From Mesorhizobium sp. (GTDB lineage: Bacteria > Pseudomonadota > Alphaproteobacteria > Rhizobiales > Rhizobiaceae), in contig SAPZ01000002.1 in NCBI GenBank assembly GCA_004020875.1, forward strand, positions 372,001 to 436,000: a stretch of DNA of 64,000 nt, written 5' to 3'. A program made the position numbers and the translations under genes. The notes under the pieces are model-generated. The model ran no database searches, was not told the DNA's origin, and saw nothing but the letters and a program-made list of their open reading frames with translations. The stretch's first letter is position 1. Each line of letters starts with the position of its first letter. Positions 28,399 through 37,669 of the stretch are shown here, piece by piece.

Positions 28399-29457
28399 TC
28401 AATGGGCCGGGGTGGCGTTGGACGATGTGGTGAACCTGTCGAAAAAGATGCGTTCGGCCTCGAAGCCGTTCATGAACAGGACGGGCTGCAGCGCATCGAT
28501 CATTGGCGGCGGGCCGCAGGCGTAGACGTCGCCCTGGCCGTCGACAGCGAGTTGCTTGAGCTTGGCGTCGACGCTCTGGTGCACGAAGCCGCGCTCGCCG
28601 TCCCAGGCTTCGCCGTTGACGTGCGAGAGAACGGGGATGAAGTTCAGCTCCGGGTGTCGGCCGGCGAGCTCGGCGATCCTGTCGAGATAAAACAGGTCGC
28701 CCGGCGTCCGCGCACCGTAGAAGAAATAGACGTCCCGCTTCTCGCCGCTCTTCAGGTGATCGTTGAGGATCGACCAGACCGGCGACATGCCGGAACCGGC
28801 GCCGACCAGGATCAGGGGGCCTTGCCGTTCTTCCCGCCGGAAGCAGGTTCCATAGGGTCCGACGACCGCGACCTCGGCTCCGACGCGAATTCCTCCGGAA
28901 TCGAGTTCTCCGGAGAATTTTCCTTCGGGATACTTCTTGATGATGAAGGAGAGCTTTTGGGTTTGGTCCGGCGTATTTGCCATGGAGAACGAGCGCGTAA
29001 TCGTCTCCCCTTTTTGCGTAGTGACCGTGATGTCGACATATTGCCCAGCCCAGAATTTTATCGGCGAGCCGAGTTCGATCTCGATGCCGCGAATGTCGTG
29101 GGTCAGATGCTCGAATTTCGAGATGCGGCCTTTGAACGTCTTCACCGCGATCGATTTCGCCAGAACCTCCTCGTCGTAGTTGAGGAGCTCGACCTGCATG
29201 TCGGAATAGGCGATCGACCGGCACAACAGGACGTGGCCGCTCTCCTTCTCCATGTCGTTGAGCGCGAAGGTCGAATATTTCAGCATGTCGACTTCGCCGT
29301 CGAGCAACACGCATTTGCAGGCCGAGCATTGCCCTTCCTTGCAGCCATGCGGCAGCGCGATACCCTGGCGGAATGCTGCGTTCAGCACCGTCTCGCCGTT
29401 TTCGACCTCGAACTCGACGCCGACCGGTTCCAGCCGCACCGTGTGAGCACCAGTCAT
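28399..29457 (-). CDS. mimB: monooxygenase reductase ([2Fe-2S], FAD, NADH)
   Basis: A 352-residue electron-transfer component. A plant-type ferredoxin domain holds Cys39, 44, 47 and 79 (HGCKEGQCSACK ... LLCRS). FAD binding follows (ITRSFSMANTP) and then an NADH domain (PLILVGAGSGMSPVWSI; CGPPPMIDA). It passes electrons from NADH to the di-iron hydroxylase. GGGAGG precedes the ATG at 29457. Confidence 0.95.
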   Translation of the reverse strand: MTGAHTVRLEPVGVEFEVENGETVLNAAFRQGIALPHGCKEGQCSACKCVLLDGEVDMLKYSTFALNDMEKESGHVLLCRSIAYSDMQVELLNYDEEVLAKSIAVKTFKGRISKFEHLTHDIRGIEIELGSPIKFWAGQYVDITVTTQKGETITRSFSMANTPDQTQKLSFIIKKYPEGKFSGELDSGGIRVGAEVAVVGPYGTCFRREERQGPLILVGAGSGMSPVWSILNDHLKSGEKRDVYFFYGARTPGDLFYLDRIAELAGRHPELNFIPVLSHVNGEAWDGERGFVHQSVDAKLKQLAVDGQGDVYACGPPPMIDALQPVLFMNGFEAERIFFDRFTTSSNATPAH

Positions 29458-29562
29458 CGATAACCTCCCAATTCTTCTCCGTTCCCCGCCCTTGCGGGCG
29501 GGAAGTGGCCTTCCTCTGGATGGAGCGGGGGGTCGGGGACCCGCCCCCCCGCGCACCGATGG

Positions 29563-31230
29563 TCAGTTGAACGGCGTGATGGTGAAGCCCGCCCGATACT
29601 CGGCCAGGTGCTTCTCGCGGTCCGCCGGCGACATGCCGCGAAGCGCCTTGAGCGGCGATCCGAGGACGTTGCCGCGCACGTCGTCGAGCGTCCACTGCTC
29701 GTCGGCGCCGAAGCGCAGATGCGGCTGTGGGATCAGCGTCTTGCCGTCGGAACGGACGAAGTTGAGATCCTTGATCGCGTCGGCGAGATCCCAGCCGTCA
29801 TAGAGCGTCTCCCATTCGCGCTTGCCGCTGAAGCGGCCCATCGCGGGCGTCGGACGGCCCTGATACTCTTCGGCGAAGGCTTCGACGGCGGTCCAGCGGT
29901 CGAGCTCGTGAGCGAAGGTGTGCAGCTGCCCGTCGATCTCGTCGACCACCATGTCCTCGCGGATCAGGCAGGGCACCAGGCAGGACCAGCAGCGGTGCGG
30001 ATAGACGTAGCCGACATCGCTGTTGAACAGCAGCACCTTCTCGCCCTTGTGGCTGAGCTTGGCGTACCATTTCCAGAAGTCGCCGAACTCGGCGTACCAG
30101 CCCGGATATTTGTGCTCGAACCACTCGAAGTCCTTGTCGGTCTGCGCCTCGATGCGCCAGAAGTTGACCGGCCAGCCGACCGCGAAGAACTGGCCGACCT
30201 TGTGGACGTAGTTCTTCTTGGTGATGCGCTCCCAGGCGGCCTGGACATCGTCGTGGTGAACCTTGATGCCGTACTTCTCAAGCGGCAGCATGTAGGTGCG
30301 ATAGTAGTCTTCGTAGATCCAGCGGTGCCACATCTCCGCGTAGGATTCCTTGTTCTTGTCTCGATTGGTGGTGCCGTATTCGATGAAGGTGCCGATGGCG
30401 GCGTCAACGATGGCGTGGTTCTGCCAGAAGGCATAGCGCAGGTCGCGTTCCAGCAGCAGGTGGTTCTCCGGCTCTTTCAGCGCGGCCATCAGCAGCGAAT
30501 GGCCGTTGCCGATGTGGCGGCTCTCGTCGGACTGCACCGACAGGAACACGGTCGGCAGCGCATAGTCACCGTTGCGGGCGGCCTCGGAGGGCATGGCAAC
30601 GAAGAGCGTGTTGGTGAAGGCGGTCTCGGCGACGACGGTCAGGTACATGCAGGCAGCCGTCATCGTATCGCCGGTGATAAAGCCTTCGCCGAACTGGCGG
30701 CCGATCGTGGTCGCGTAGCACTTGCCGAAGGCTTCCTCGGTGATGTCGAAACCGGCCGGGTCGATGTAGTTCTCCATGTACCACTTCTTCAGATTCATCT
30801 GGATGGTGGAGTGGCGGAACTCGTCGACCATCTGCATGGTGAAGCCGGTTCTGAGGTCCTCGCCAGGCGCCAGTCGCGCCACCATCGCCATCGAGCGAGC
30901 GGCGGAAATTTCCGGGAAAGGAATGATGGCGAGGAAAAGCTTCATCCACTCCACCCAGCGCGGCTCGACATTGCGGAACATATCGCCGCGAAGGGCGGCA
31001 TCGAGCGCGCCGTAGACGCGATTGTCCTTCTCCTCCTGCATGGGGAAATAGGAGCGCAGCACCTGCTTCATCGGATCGCGCGGCGCCTTGGCGATCTTGT
31101 AGTCGGTCGGAAACGTCATTGCTTCCTGGACATAGGTCGGATTCCAACCGAGGTCGGAAATCTTCTTGGTTGCCTCGCCCACGGAAATACCGCGCTGCGA
31201 GGTAATCTTGTTAAGCGTCAACGACGACAT
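29563..31230 (-). CDS. mimA: soluble di-iron monooxygenase hydroxylase, large (alpha) subunit
   Basis: The 555-residue catalytic subunit. The two four-helix-bundle metal motifs are visible: Glu107, then DEFRH (Glu137, His140), then Glu202, then DESRH (Glu236, His239), the ligand pattern of bacterial multicomponent monooxygenases. Gene order alpha-reductase-beta-coupling and the sequence fit the group 5 propane/acetone/phenol type (MimA/PrmA). ATG 31230 lies nine bases after GGAGG; ATG 31236 is the alternative. The substrate (propane, acetone, 2-propanol or phenol) cannot be fixed from sequence. Confidence 0.95.
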   Translation of the reverse strand: MSSLTLNKITSQRGISVGEATKKISDLGWNPTYVQEAMTFPTDYKIAKAPRDPMKQVLRSYFPMQEEKDNRVYGALDAALRGDMFRNVEPRWVEWMKLFLAIIPFPEISAARSMAMVARLAPGEDLRTGFTMQMVDEFRHSTIQMNLKKWYMENYIDPAGFDITEEAFGKCYATTIGRQFGEGFITGDTMTAACMYLTVVAETAFTNTLFVAMPSEAARNGDYALPTVFLSVQSDESRHIGNGHSLLMAALKEPENHLLLERDLRYAFWQNHAIVDAAIGTFIEYGTTNRDKNKESYAEMWHRWIYEDYYRTYMLPLEKYGIKVHHDDVQAAWERITKKNYVHKVGQFFAVGWPVNFWRIEAQTDKDFEWFEHKYPGWYAEFGDFWKWYAKLSHKGEKVLLFNSDVGYVYPHRCWSCLVPCLIREDMVVDEIDGQLHTFAHELDRWTAVEAFAEEYQGRPTPAMGRFSGKREWETLYDGWDLADAIKDLNFVRSDGKTLIPQPHLRFGADEQWTLDDVRGNVLGSPLKALRGMSPADREKHLAEYRAGFTITPFN

Positions 31231-31512
31231 CGTCATAAGCCTCCACCAGGTTGAGCCAAGGATCCCTCGATCCACGGCATGAGACGGCACACAAGGCCGC
31301 CAGTGAGTTGGCGAACGGCACGACAAAGGGTTGCGCCTTCAGGCGCGACACAGGGTCCGGCCGTTCAAGTGGATCGCGGCAAAGGTTTTCGGGGATCTGC
31401 GGGAGCTGCGACACGCGATGGGCGTGTCGAAGCGCGTATCCTGCTGCTTCCTCCGGTCCTTCGTTCTTTTGGCACCGCGTCGGAGCGCGATGGGCTTCTT
31501 ATGCCAATGGTG

Positions 31513-31530
31513 AAGCAAGCGTCGTGCCAA
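31513..31530 (-). promoter_or_regulatory. sigma-54 (-24/-12) promoter of mimA
   Basis: Read on the minus strand, 31530 to 31513 is TTGGCACGACGCTTGCTT. It matches the sigma-54 consensus with the GG and GC elements exactly 12 bases apart. Transcription would start near 31503, leaving a leader of about 270 bases before mimA. Confidence 0.9.
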
Positions 31531-31602
31531 GTTGAAAATTAGGACCTATGACCAATGCTGAGCCGGGATCGCAACCAGATCCATCCAGCAAACGTCGAGT
31601 AA

Positions 31603-31640
31603 CTGTAACGATATTTTACAGTTGTATGTTACAGATGTAA
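31603..31640. promoter_or_regulatory. putative upstream activator sites for the sigma-54 activator
   Basis: CTGTAACGATATTTTACAG (31603-31621) is a perfect inverted repeat CTGTAA-N7-TTACAG. A second TTACAG follows at 31629-31634 with TGTAA at 31636-31640. The cluster lies 75-110 bases upstream of the -24 element, a usual distance for enhancer sites bound by AcoR-like activators. Confidence 0.7.
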
Positions 31641-31783
31641 TATTTTATATTTTTTTGTGCATTGCGATATATAATGTTAGCAGTCGCGATATAAATAAAA
31701 TAAATCAGCCTCTATTCATTTCAATCATTTCACACATTATTTGAGAGGAGATTGCGGGCAAGACGCAAAGCCGGGAAAACACG

Positions 31784-32239
31784 ATGCCGAGCGACAACGA
31801 CAGCCCAGACCCTCCCCAGCCAAACCAGCCGGACGACGTGAGCGCCGAACTCGTTAGGTTGATGCCGCGCGATCTCGTTTTTGTCATGCGCTTCATGGGC
31901 GAGAGCCAGCACCGCCTGCAGGGCCACTTCCAGGATTTCATCCGGGCAGAGCTTGCCGCCCGCGGCGTGACAGCCGAAACGCATCCGATGATCCATCTGT
32001 TCATCGAGAGCCACGCGATCCTGTTGCGCGACTTCGTGTTTTCCGGCGTTTCGCTGTCGCGCCAGTTCCGCGTTGAAGAAATCGAGCGCCTCACCGGCGA
32101 CACGACATCCATGATCCGGGTGGACATCTGGGACCAGTTGAAGAGCCATATCGAGACCGCCGAAAAGCAGTTCCACGCCCAGGCCGGCGGTCTCTCGGGA
32201 CTGTTGTCGGCATTCGAAAAGCCCGCGGAAGGACAGTGA
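31784..32239 (+). CDS. hypothetical helical protein, first gene of divergent operon
   Basis: A 151-residue, predicted mostly helical, soluble protein with a Pro/Asp-rich N-terminus (DNDSPDPPQPNQPDD). Hydrophobic/aromatic helices follow (LVFVMRFMGESQHRLQGHF; IHLFIESHAILLRDFVFSG). I recognise no family. Its stop overlaps the next ATG as TGATG, so it is translationally coupled to the coiled-coil gene. Confidence 0.75.
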   Translation: MPSDNDSPDPPQPNQPDDVSAELVRLMPRDLVFVMRFMGESQHRLQGHFQDFIRAELAARGVTAETHPMIHLFIESHAILLRDFVFSGVSLSRQFRVEEIERLTGDTTSMIRVDIWDQLKSHIETAEKQFHAQAGGLSGLLSAFEKPAEGQ

Positions 32240-32583
32240 TGGCCGGCTCGGGAAAGGGACAAGCCTCAGCTCTCGCCGCGCTGGCCACTCGCCGGCTGGC
32301 CCTTGTCGGCGATGCCTCGGCGCTGACGGCCGAAGTACTACGGCTCAATCAGAAGCTTGCCGGTATCGAAATGGAAGTGCTGCGCCTGCAGCTCGAAATC
32401 GGGAGAGAGGGCGCCGGCATCCAACTGGTGCAGGATTTGCATAACGCTGAACAAAGCGCCGCGGCCGCGACGGAGGCATGCATGAAGATCGAGGAACGCA
32501 TCATGGCAATCGAGGGCGAGATCGCAGATGTCGACCGCGCGCTTGCGAAGGCAACCAGCGGCAGTGAGGGAGAGGCGCCGTGA
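32239..32583 (+). CDS. hypothetical coiled-coil protein
   Basis: A 114-residue protein rich in Ala, Leu and Glu with long heptad-like stretches (ALTAEVLRLNQKLAGIEMEV; CMKIEERIMAIEGEIADVDR). AAGGA precedes the ATG. Its stop overlaps the GTG of the next gene as GTGA. Function unknown; probably a structural partner of its neighbours. Confidence 0.75.
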   Translation: MAGSGKGQASALAALATRRLALVGDASALTAEVLRLNQKLAGIEMEVLRLQLEIGREGAGIQLVQDLHNAEQSAAAATEACMKIEERIMAIEGEIADVDRALAKATSGSEGEAP

Positions 32584-33707
32584 ACCAGCAAACATCGCAT
32601 AACCTGAGCCCGTTCGACCTGTTGGCGCGAAGCTGGCAGCGACCGGCGGCGGTTGCCGCCGCATGTTTCAGCGCCGATGCCTCTGCCGTCGCATTCACCT
32701 CCGTGGACGGAACCGTCGCTATCGGGCCGGTGGCTGATCAGGAGCCGCCGGAATCGAGGATCAGGGTAAGCGGCGACCTCGGACAAACGACGATCCGACC
32801 GCGCCAGAAGCCTCCGGCTCCGCTGATCGCCACCTCAACTCTGGGAGATGGTGACGTGCCGATCACGAGCTATCTTCGCTCCGGCTTCCTGGTTGGTGCG
32901 GCGACCGGCCGGGCGATGCATCTGGCGGCGGACGGCGAAGTCGCGGAGACACCCATTAACATCGACGGGCCGGTCGTCGCCATCGACCATAGTGCTGGAA
33001 CAGCCACGACCGCCATCACCAATGGGCATGACGTCTTCCTGTCCCGCGCCCATGATGATGTGGTGAAGCTGCGGCAAGCAGGGCCCTCATCGACGCACAC
33101 GATTGCCTTCTCGCCGGACGGGAAGCGACTTGCCTTCGATTCCGGCAAGGGAGTGTCGATCTGGACGGTCGATGCCGATCTGGCGCCGATAAGCGAATTT
33201 TCGACGCCGGCAGGCGCGACGTCGCTCCGCTGGAGCGGTGACGGTTCATGGCTGGCATGTGGACTTGAGACCGGAGGCTTTGTTCTTGCCTGTCCGGCAA
33301 ATGGTCAAACGGCCATCGTCGGCGGATTTCCCTCGCCGGTCCGGACGGTATGCTGGAGCCGGCCGGCGAATGCGCTGTTTGCGTCGGGCGCTTTCCGTAT
33401 CGCCGGCTGGTCGATGGCTGCCCCGCCGCTTCATGACGCGGCTTCCGGCGCGCTTGAGACAGGTCGCCCTGGGCTGGTTCCTGTCGAGACGGTGGCAGCG
33501 CACCCGGAGAGGAAAATCATTGCCGCAGGTTATGCCAATGGCCGCGTCGCTGTCGGCCAGATCGGATCGCGCGACGAACTTGTGGTGAAGCTCTCTGGCA
33601 GCGCGATCACCGCACTGGCCTGGTCCGGTGATGGGCAGCATCTGGCTGCAGGGATGGTGGATGGCACCGCTGCGATCATCACCTTCCCGGCGCTGCTTTT
33701 CAAATAG
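32580..33707 (+). CDS. WD40-like beta-propeller protein
   Basis: A 375-residue protein built of WD40-type blades, with repeats such as HTIAFSPDGKRLAFDSGKGV, SLRWSGDGSWLACGLETGG and ALAWSGDGQHLAAGMVDGTA. No signal peptide or membrane segment is seen, so it should be a cytoplasmic scaffold. It starts at a GTG coupled to the coiled-coil gene. Together with its neighbours it forms an unnamed four-gene operon divergent from the monooxygenase. Confidence 0.85.
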   Translation: MNQQTSHNLSPFDLLARSWQRPAAVAAACFSADASAVAFTSVDGTVAIGPVADQEPPESRIRVSGDLGQTTIRPRQKPPAPLIATSTLGDGDVPITSYLRSGFLVGAATGRAMHLAADGEVAETPINIDGPVVAIDHSAGTATTAITNGHDVFLSRAHDDVVKLRQAGPSSTHTIAFSPDGKRLAFDSGKGVSIWTVDADLAPISEFSTPAGATSLRWSGDGSWLACGLETGGFVLACPANGQTAIVGGFPSPVRTVCWSRPANALFASGAFRIAGWSMAAPPLHDAASGALETGRPGLVPVETVAAHPERKIIAAGYANGRVAVGQIGSRDELVVKLSGSAITALAWSGDGQHLAAGMVDGTAAIITFPALLFK

Positions 33708-33737
33708 CCGCGGGCCCGCCCAAAACAGGAGGATGGA

Positions 33738-33911
33738 ATGCAAACCGAACTCACAGCCGAAGAAAAAAGCAAGGACGAATTGTTCGAACGGCTCGCCAAA
33801 CTGTCGGAAGAGATGGTAGCCAAGCACGGCAAGGATTTCAGCATGGGAGCGTTGGTGCTGGCTGCCCGGTGGATTGCCGAAAATCGGGCGAGCCCTCTGA
33901 CGACCAATTAA
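33738..33911 (+). CDS. 57-residue hypothetical protein, end of divergent operon
   Basis: A short frame starting MQTELTAEEKSKDELFERL with a strong AGGAGG six bases before the ATG. It is charged, probably helical, and ends WIAENRASPLTTN. It follows the WD40 gene by 30 bases. No family recognised; the ribosome site and operon position support it. Confidence 0.65.
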   Translation: MQTELTAEEKSKDELFERLAKLSEEMVAKHGKDFSMGALVLAARWIAENRASPLTTN

Positions 33912-34219
33912 TGCCGAGGCGCTCATGACCGGCGCTCCCTAGGTGCTCGGTCAGCACTCATCGAATGTTTCCCAGGGCGCAGCCGCGCCATTCAGGTGAA
34001 ACCGCAACAAAATCGTCGACACGATCAAAGCGGTTTGTCGTCTCGAAAAGGAAAGTGCTCCGGGGCACCGGCTTTGCCAGCGTCCGCTTCCGGCGCGGCC
34101 ACGGTCAGCGGCATCGTCACCCGGATGTCTGCTTCCGGGCGGAGGCAGCGTTTGCCTCTGCGGCTGACATGAAGGCGCAAGGCATCCGCGGCTCCACTCG
34201 GACATGGAGCCGCGTCTGG
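33912..34219. other. intergenic region without a supported gene
   Basis: Only short frames lacking ribosome sites or recognisable domains were seen between the unknown operon and the decayed integrase. Confidence 0.4.
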
Positions 34220-34866
34220 TTAGACTTCCGTGGCCTCGGCGAGTTCGAGAGCATCTTCTACGTCGACGCCGAGATATCGGACTGTGTTCTCGATTTTGGT
34301 GTGGCCCAGCAGAATCTGAACAGCGCGGAGGTTACCTGTTGTCTTGTAAATGATCGACGCTTTGGTACGCCGCAGCGAATGCGTTCCCTATTCCTTAGGT
34401 CGAAGTCCGATCGCCACAACCCATTCGCCCACGAGGCGTGGCATACTGCCTCGTGCTCATGTGACGCTTTGGGTCGATCCTGCTCGGGAACGCATAATCG
34501 TCGACCGTGCCGCCGCTCCGATCTAGCCATACGAGAAGACTGGAGCGTGCATCGCTCATCAACCCGAACTGAACCGGTCGGCCTGTCTTCTGGTTGCACT
34601 ACCATCGCGAGGGTACGAATTTCCGGCCCGAGAACAAGGTTGCCGATTTTGATCTTGACGAGATCGCAGCCGCGCAACTTGCTGTCGATCGCCAAATCGA
34701 AGACCGCTCTGTCTCACAGACGCCGTTGCCGATCGAGAAAGAAGCGTATCGCCCATATCTGTCGAGGTTTCAGAGGGCGTTTCGTTCCGACCTTCTTGCC
34801 TGCATTCCATGCCGGCGATCGGAGGCGGTGAGATCGTAGCACGAGCGTTCGTTTCTCCTTCGGCAT
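34220..34866 (-). pseudogene. tyrosine recombinase/integrase, multiply disrupted
   Basis: Minus-strand translation in shifting frames rebuilds a rhizobial site-specific integrase of about 210 residues. It starts MPKEKRTLVLRS, passes through AIDSKLRGCDLVKIKIGNLV, GRPVQFGLMSDARSSLL and HSLRRTKASIIYKTTGN, and ends LLGHTKIENTVRYLGV. At least two single-base frameshifts (after VVQ and after TRQYA) and two in-frame stops (TGA after RQRRL, TAG replacing the Tyr of EYGTHSLRR) disable it. It marks the left side of the accessory island. Confidence 0.88.
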
Positions 34867-35337
34867 GATTGGCCACCGGAGAAAACGCCGGTAGACGGTT
34901 GAAGGGGCCGGTAGTTGACTGACGGCTTTCGGGAAGCGAGGGCGCTAATCGCCCTTCATTTCCACTTCCCGCCTTCAAATGATCTGACCGGTCTCAATTT
35001 AGATGCTGATGACCGAAAACTGGATCTCACAGGCGGCGAAAGACCTGGCCACCATACTGAAGAAGGCGCCAGCCACCATCGAATTGCCATCCGAGATGCC
35101 CCAATTCGGAAGCCCTCCCGTCGCGCTTCTTCATAGGCTTGGCTGCCCGCCAGCCTGTGCAGAAAGCCTTCGAGATTAATGTAGCACAACGTCAACCTAA
35201 AAGACCCGCCAGACATTAGGGAATATTAGTTCCGGCCTTCCGAGAACGCGGGTTGTAGCTGCGGCAGTCTTTCATGCGATACCGCAGCGGCTATCGGTGT
35301 TGGGCTTCAAAAGGGGGCGCGGAGCATTCTGGCCGGA
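34867..35337. other. intergenic region without a supported gene
   Basis: Frames on both strands are short and show no recognisable domain; none has a convincing ribosome site. Confidence 0.4.
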
Positions 35338-35634
35338 TCACAACGTGGTGGTCCTGTCTTCCAACGCCTTACCCCACGCCAGAATCTTGAAACTCCGAAG
35401 TTCGGGGTGATAGTAGGGGTCGTTCTCGACCAGCTTGGCAATCTCGTCTCGGCTGTCAGCTTCAACAACCCATAGCCCGCCTACCAACGGCTCCCCCGGA
35501 GCGTTTCTAAAGCCGCCACCGATCAGGATCTTGGTCGAATTGGCCCGCAGGTAGTCGACATGCTGCGTTCCGAATTTCCGCCTGACATCAAGCATTTCCG
35601 GTTTGTCATCGAAGATCACTACCCATCGGGTCAT
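35338..35634 (-). CDS. YciI-family protein
   Basis: A 98-residue ferredoxin-like-fold protein: MTRWVVIFDDKPEML, HVDYLRANS, ILIGGGFR, GGLWVVEADSRDEIAKLVENDPYY. The His/Asp pair seen in YciI folds is present in HVDYL. GAGG lies nine bases before the ATG at 35634. The enzymatic role of the family is unclear. Confidence 0.85.
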   Translation of the reverse strand: MTRWVVIFDDKPEMLDVRRKFGTQHVDYLRANSTKILIGGGFRNAPGEPLVGGLWVVEADSRDEIAKLVENDPYYHPELRSFKILAWGKALEDRTTTL

Positions 35635-35748
35635 TCTCAATTTCCTCACTTAAGCTACGGCCCGGCATCATATAGACCTATCCGTTCCGATCGGACGCGG
35701 CCAGACAGCTCTCGCTGGGCCGCAGCGGGTGGGCGCCGGTCAGTTGTT

Positions 35749-36156
35749 TCAATTTTCTCTCACGGCCGATGGCTCAACCCGCCCGCCTTGGGTGGCGCTT
35801 GTCGCCAGTCGGATTCCGGTACCGGTCAAAACGACCCCTGCAATCAGCGAAGCGCCGATTGGCTCGCCGAGCGTCAGGGCGGAGATCAGAATGCCGAGAC
35901 TCGGAGCCGCCAGCAGAGTCATCGACATTGTGCTCGCCCGAAAATGACGACCGGCTTCCACGACCGCCCAATAAGCGAATGCCGTCGCAACCGGACCAAC
36001 ATAGACCAGCGACGCTACCCCACTCTCTCCGATCGTCGGTGGGGAACCCTCGACCAGAATTGCCAACGGAAAAAGCAACCCCGCGGCGACAAGTGTCTGC
36101 CAAGGGGCCAGTGCAAAAGCGGACACCGTTGCTTGGCGAACCACCCTATAAAGCAT
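35749..36156 (-). pseudogene. 5'-truncated EamA/DMT transporter
   Basis: Only the C-terminal EamA repeat remains (about 125 residues: SLVYVGPVATAFAYWAVVEA; LGEPIGASLIAGVVLTGTGI). Full members have about 290 residues in ten helices. Similarity stops near 36140 where the direct-repeat element begins, so insertion or recombination at that element removed the first half. Confidence 0.8.
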
Positions 36157-36274
36157 TGATAAATAACGATAATGGTGGGCCCGGAGGGTCGTCGTTTTCT
36201 ACAGGAAATCAAAATGTTAGCGGCTGGTTCGCCAACCCATTTCCTTCGTATTCTCTCGTATGGTCTGGCGAACC
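36134..36274. repeat. direct repeat copy A (possible attachment-site element)
   Basis: The core 36161-36274 starts AAATAACGAT and ends with an inverted pair GGTTCGCCA ... TGGCGAACC; another TTGGCGAACC lies at 36134-36143. The same order of sequence recurs in the same orientation at 51331-51442. The element coincides with the truncation point of the EamA gene. Confidence 0.75.
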
Positions 36275-36738
36275 TAACGACGACGAACGAGAGTAGTTAT
36301 TAGCTCGAGACGTCGGAGCAGCGGCAGAGAAAGCCAAGACTCTCCTAGCGAACGACCGCAATGGGGCCGGCTGCTGACCGTCGGGTTTCGGTCGCGCTCG
36401 GCGGATAGCTGCCATTCGGCAACCGACCCCATCCCCGTCGTTCGCGAGCGAAGTAGCTGAACTTCTATCGCCCGCAGATGCGCGATACTCCGCTAATGCG
36501 GCCGACTACGCGCCGGAGGTGGGGCGCCTGAAGCGCTTGCCAGACAGGTTGGCGCGAAATTGCCCTGATCGCCACGATCCCACGCCAGCGCCGCGCATCG
36601 GCTCGCATAGCTTTTCATGGGATGGCCATAGCTCCCCATTAGGCGCATAGTGTTGCCATCGTCGGCAAAGTCCAAATGGACTCCGGCGACTGAGAGACAG
36701 CGTCGCGCTCCCGTCTGAACAAGACCAGGAGAGCGACC
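36275..36738. other. intergenic region without a supported gene
   Basis: Only short unsupported frames were found between the repeat element and the next gene. Confidence 0.4.
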
Positions 36739-37098
36739 ATGCCCCAAACGAAAAGATCGACAATTGCCGAGAGCTTCGAGCGTTGGGGTGACGCAGATGC
36801 GCAACTGCTTGTGGAGATAAGGGACTACATCGAACAAGTCAGAGAGATGCTAGCCGAGACAGAAGCACTGCTCGTTCCGTCTCAATCGAGCTCAAAACAA
36901 TCAGGGGAATCAATGCCCTACACGGTTATATGGTATGGAAGGCAAGGTCTCATCGACAGAATGACTTTTGACGCTGAAAAGACAGCAAAAGATCACGCAA
37001 CGTCGATGTTCTCGACCCGGAAGGGCGACGATGGCGTCATATCGGTTGAAGTCCGTAAGGACAATGGCGCCGTCGTCTTCAGCCACGCTGAAAATTAA
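36739..37098 (+). CDS. hypothetical protein, possibly two short genes in one frame
   Basis: The frame encodes 119 residues with AGGAGAG before the ATG. An internal ATG at 36913, preceded by AGGGGAAT, starts a compact 61-residue unit MPYTVIWYGRQGLIDR that ends VEVRKDNGAVVFSHAEN and resembles small stand-alone rhizobial proteins. The first half (ESFERWGDADAQLLVEIRDY) looks helical. Function unknown. Confidence 0.6.
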   Translation: MPQTKRSTIAESFERWGDADAQLLVEIRDYIEQVREMLAETEALLVPSQSSSKQSGESMPYTVIWYGRQGLIDRMTFDAEKTAKDHATSMFSTRKGDDGVISVEVRKDNGAVVFSHAEN

Positions 37099-37669
37099 AC
37101 GAGAGGGTACGTTCATGAGCATCAGAGAGTGACCAAGCTTTCCGACTTGGGGCCGCCCCTCTCCGGAATTTTGTGAATCCGCCCAGCTGCCGAAGAGGAG
37201 GATCATTTCCGTCTTTGTCGAGGCTGTGGCCAAGCAGTTGATGAGCGGGACTTAAGGCAGGTGCAATGGCATCAGCAACCTGCCCATAGGCGGCTAGACT
37301 TAGACAGCTGAGAATCCAGGCACCAAATTATGACGCACGGTACGTTCAGCCCCGCTGAGAATTAAATAGGACTTCCAGCAGCGTTCAGTGTTAGCGTATC
37401 TCGGGCGCTAACCTCCACCCACTGGAGAAACCGGCGACGGGGCTGGTGATTTGGGGTCGCCAGCCTGCCCTCTGGCGCACCGCCTTTGCGATGTTCATCG
37501 GCGATAAGGTATCTCGAAGACGCTTCCGACTTCCTCGTTGATCCTACATTTGATAGTCGGAGAGGTCGAAAACGGTCGGTCGGGATTTGAGAAGCGGAAC
37601 GTCGGCGACGAACTCGATCGAAATCTACAATTGCCTCGCTATCCATCTGGCTATGCCTTATGGACAGCA
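37099..37669. other. intergenic region with inverted repeat arm
   Basis: No gene is supported. It contains the left inverted-repeat arm described separately. Confidence 0.5.
37387..37470. repeat. inverted repeat, left arm
   Basis: The reverse complement of this segment matches 50537-50630. Shared blocks include GGGCAGGCTGG, CACCAGCCCCGTCGCCGG, TTCTCCAGTGGGTGGAG and ACGCTARCACT. The arms lie almost symmetrically around 44 kb. Confidence 0.85.

Larger units (their letters stand above)
31237..31783. promoter_or_regulatory. divergent control region of the mim operon
   Basis: This 547-base gap between mimA (minus) and the unknown operon (plus) holds the sigma-54 promoter and palindromic sites listed separately. 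A strongly AT-rich tract follows at about 31640-31720. No gene is supported inside it. Confidence 0.8.

Noticed and set aside
31469..31486. TTGGCAC on the plus strand as a second sigma-54 promoter
   Set aside because: The -12 GC element is absent at the required spacing (GA instead), unlike the minus-strand site at 31513-31530.
33951..34205. 84-residue minus-strand frame
   Set aside because: Arg/Pro-rich with no domain or ribosome site; probably spacer DNA.
34956..35216. 86-residue minus-strand frame
   Set aside because: No start context and no recognisable similarity; a competing plus-strand frame is equally unsupported.
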